A stretch of 6,075 bases of DNA from JBDSLU01 sp039916225 (GTDB lineage Bacteria; Acidobacteriota; Vicinamibacteria; Vicinamibacterales; Vicinamibacteraceae): assembly GCA_039916225.1 (NCBI GenBank), contig JBDSLU010000183.1, forward strand, positions 1 through 6,075. The letters are read 5' to 3'. The notes beneath the pieces are model-generated. The model saw only the letters and a program-made list of their open reading frames with translations, did no database searches and was not told where the DNA came from. Positions within the stretch are counted from its first letter, which is position 1; every line of letters starts with the position of its first letter. The translations under genes and the position numbers were made by a program. Positions 5,857 through 6,075 of the stretch are shown here, piece after piece.

Positions 5857-6075
5857 CGCCGCACCTCCGCCTCGCGATCCTCGTCACGGCGGTCCTGGCT
5901 CCGGCGTGCACGACGGTCGGCCCGAACTACCAGCGGCCCGACCTGGCGCCGCCGCCTGCGATCCGCGGCGCCGAGGGCGACGCCGCGACGGCGTCGTTCG
6001 GCGAGGCCGCCTGGGTCGACGTGTTCCAGGACGAGGCCTGCGCTCGCTGATCCGTGCCGCGCTGGCCGGCAACGA
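5853..6075 (+). pseudogene. Outer-membrane efflux lipoprotein, NodT/OprM-type (3' partial, frameshifted)
   Basis: The start of the outer-membrane channel of the tripartite pump. ATG 5853 overlaps the restored RND stop (ATGA). The product begins with a signal peptide and a lipoprotein Cys at residue 19 (LAPACTTVGPNYQRP). The C-T-x-V-G-P-x-Y-x-x-P stretch is diagnostic of NodT/OprM-family factors. The hallmark W-x-D-V-F-x-D-E (WVDVFQDEA) follows. The frame then stops at TGA 6048-6050 after EACAR. Adding one C to the CC at 6037-6038 restores DEALRSLIRAALAGN to the window edge, the expected family sequence (Leu-rich first helix of the OEP domain). The gene is therefore either frameshifted or misread here. 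It continues past the window; a full family member is about 450-500 residues. Confidence 0.85.
6037..6038 (+). other. Homopolymer -1 frameshift (CC, CCC expected) in outer-membrane factor
   Basis: With one additional C the reading after WVDVFQDEA becomes LRSLIRAALAGN, the usual NodT-family continuation, and stays open to 6075. As written it gives CAR and a stop at 6048-6050. This is a single-base loss in a C run 270 bp after the T gain. Confidence 0.8.

Overview
The window is high-GC DNA from what looks like a Gram-negative bacterium. It encodes lipoprotein-type signal peptides, a parvulin-type foldase, and a tripartite RND efflux pump with a NodT/OprM-type outer-membrane component. The codon style and gene family content would suit Acidobacteriota (Vicinamibacteria-like) or a similar soil lineage, but the sequence alone does not settle the taxonomy. 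All recognisable genes lie on the + strand.

Layout: (1) 1-1035 is the 3' part of a gene for a SurA/PrsA-like peptidyl-prolyl isomerase lipoprotein, entering from outside the window. (2) 1069-2403 is a polytopic membrane protein resembling GT-C-type glycosyltransferases. It follows 33 nt later and is probably co-transcribed. (3) 2404-2521 is a 118-nt regulatory gap. It holds two interleaved perfect inverted repeats (2424-2444 and 2430-2451), which are likely operator sites. (4) 2522-3136 is an intact TetR-family regulator. Its stop overlaps by ATGA the start of (5) a periplasmic adaptor (MFP) gene at 3133. (6) The RND permease and (7) the outer-membrane factor (start at 5853, again an ATGA overlap) complete what must once have been, or in the real genome still is, a tetR-MFP-RND-OMF operon.

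The pump part is heavily broken as given. The adaptor is cut at about residue 240 and runs in frame straight into TM2/TM3 of the RND permease, so the adaptor C-terminus and about the first third of the permease are missing. The next roughly 117 bp (3969-4086) encode the RND TM4 proton-relay segment (DDAIVVVEAVEHHIEKGL...) on the opposite strand: a micro-inversion flanked by small deletions. The permease then resumes in a different + frame and stays open to its C-terminus. There one extra T in a TTTT run (5764-5767) throws it into the frame of the outer-membrane gene. That gene in turn has lost one C near 6037-6038 and stops early at 6050. Four lesions in about 2.2 kb, with otherwise well-conserved protein sequence, mean either very recent pseudogenisation or sequencing/assembly error. 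Both readings are kept open. I found no CRISPR array, RNA gene, insertion sequence or clear novel system. The inverted RND segment is the most unusual structure here.
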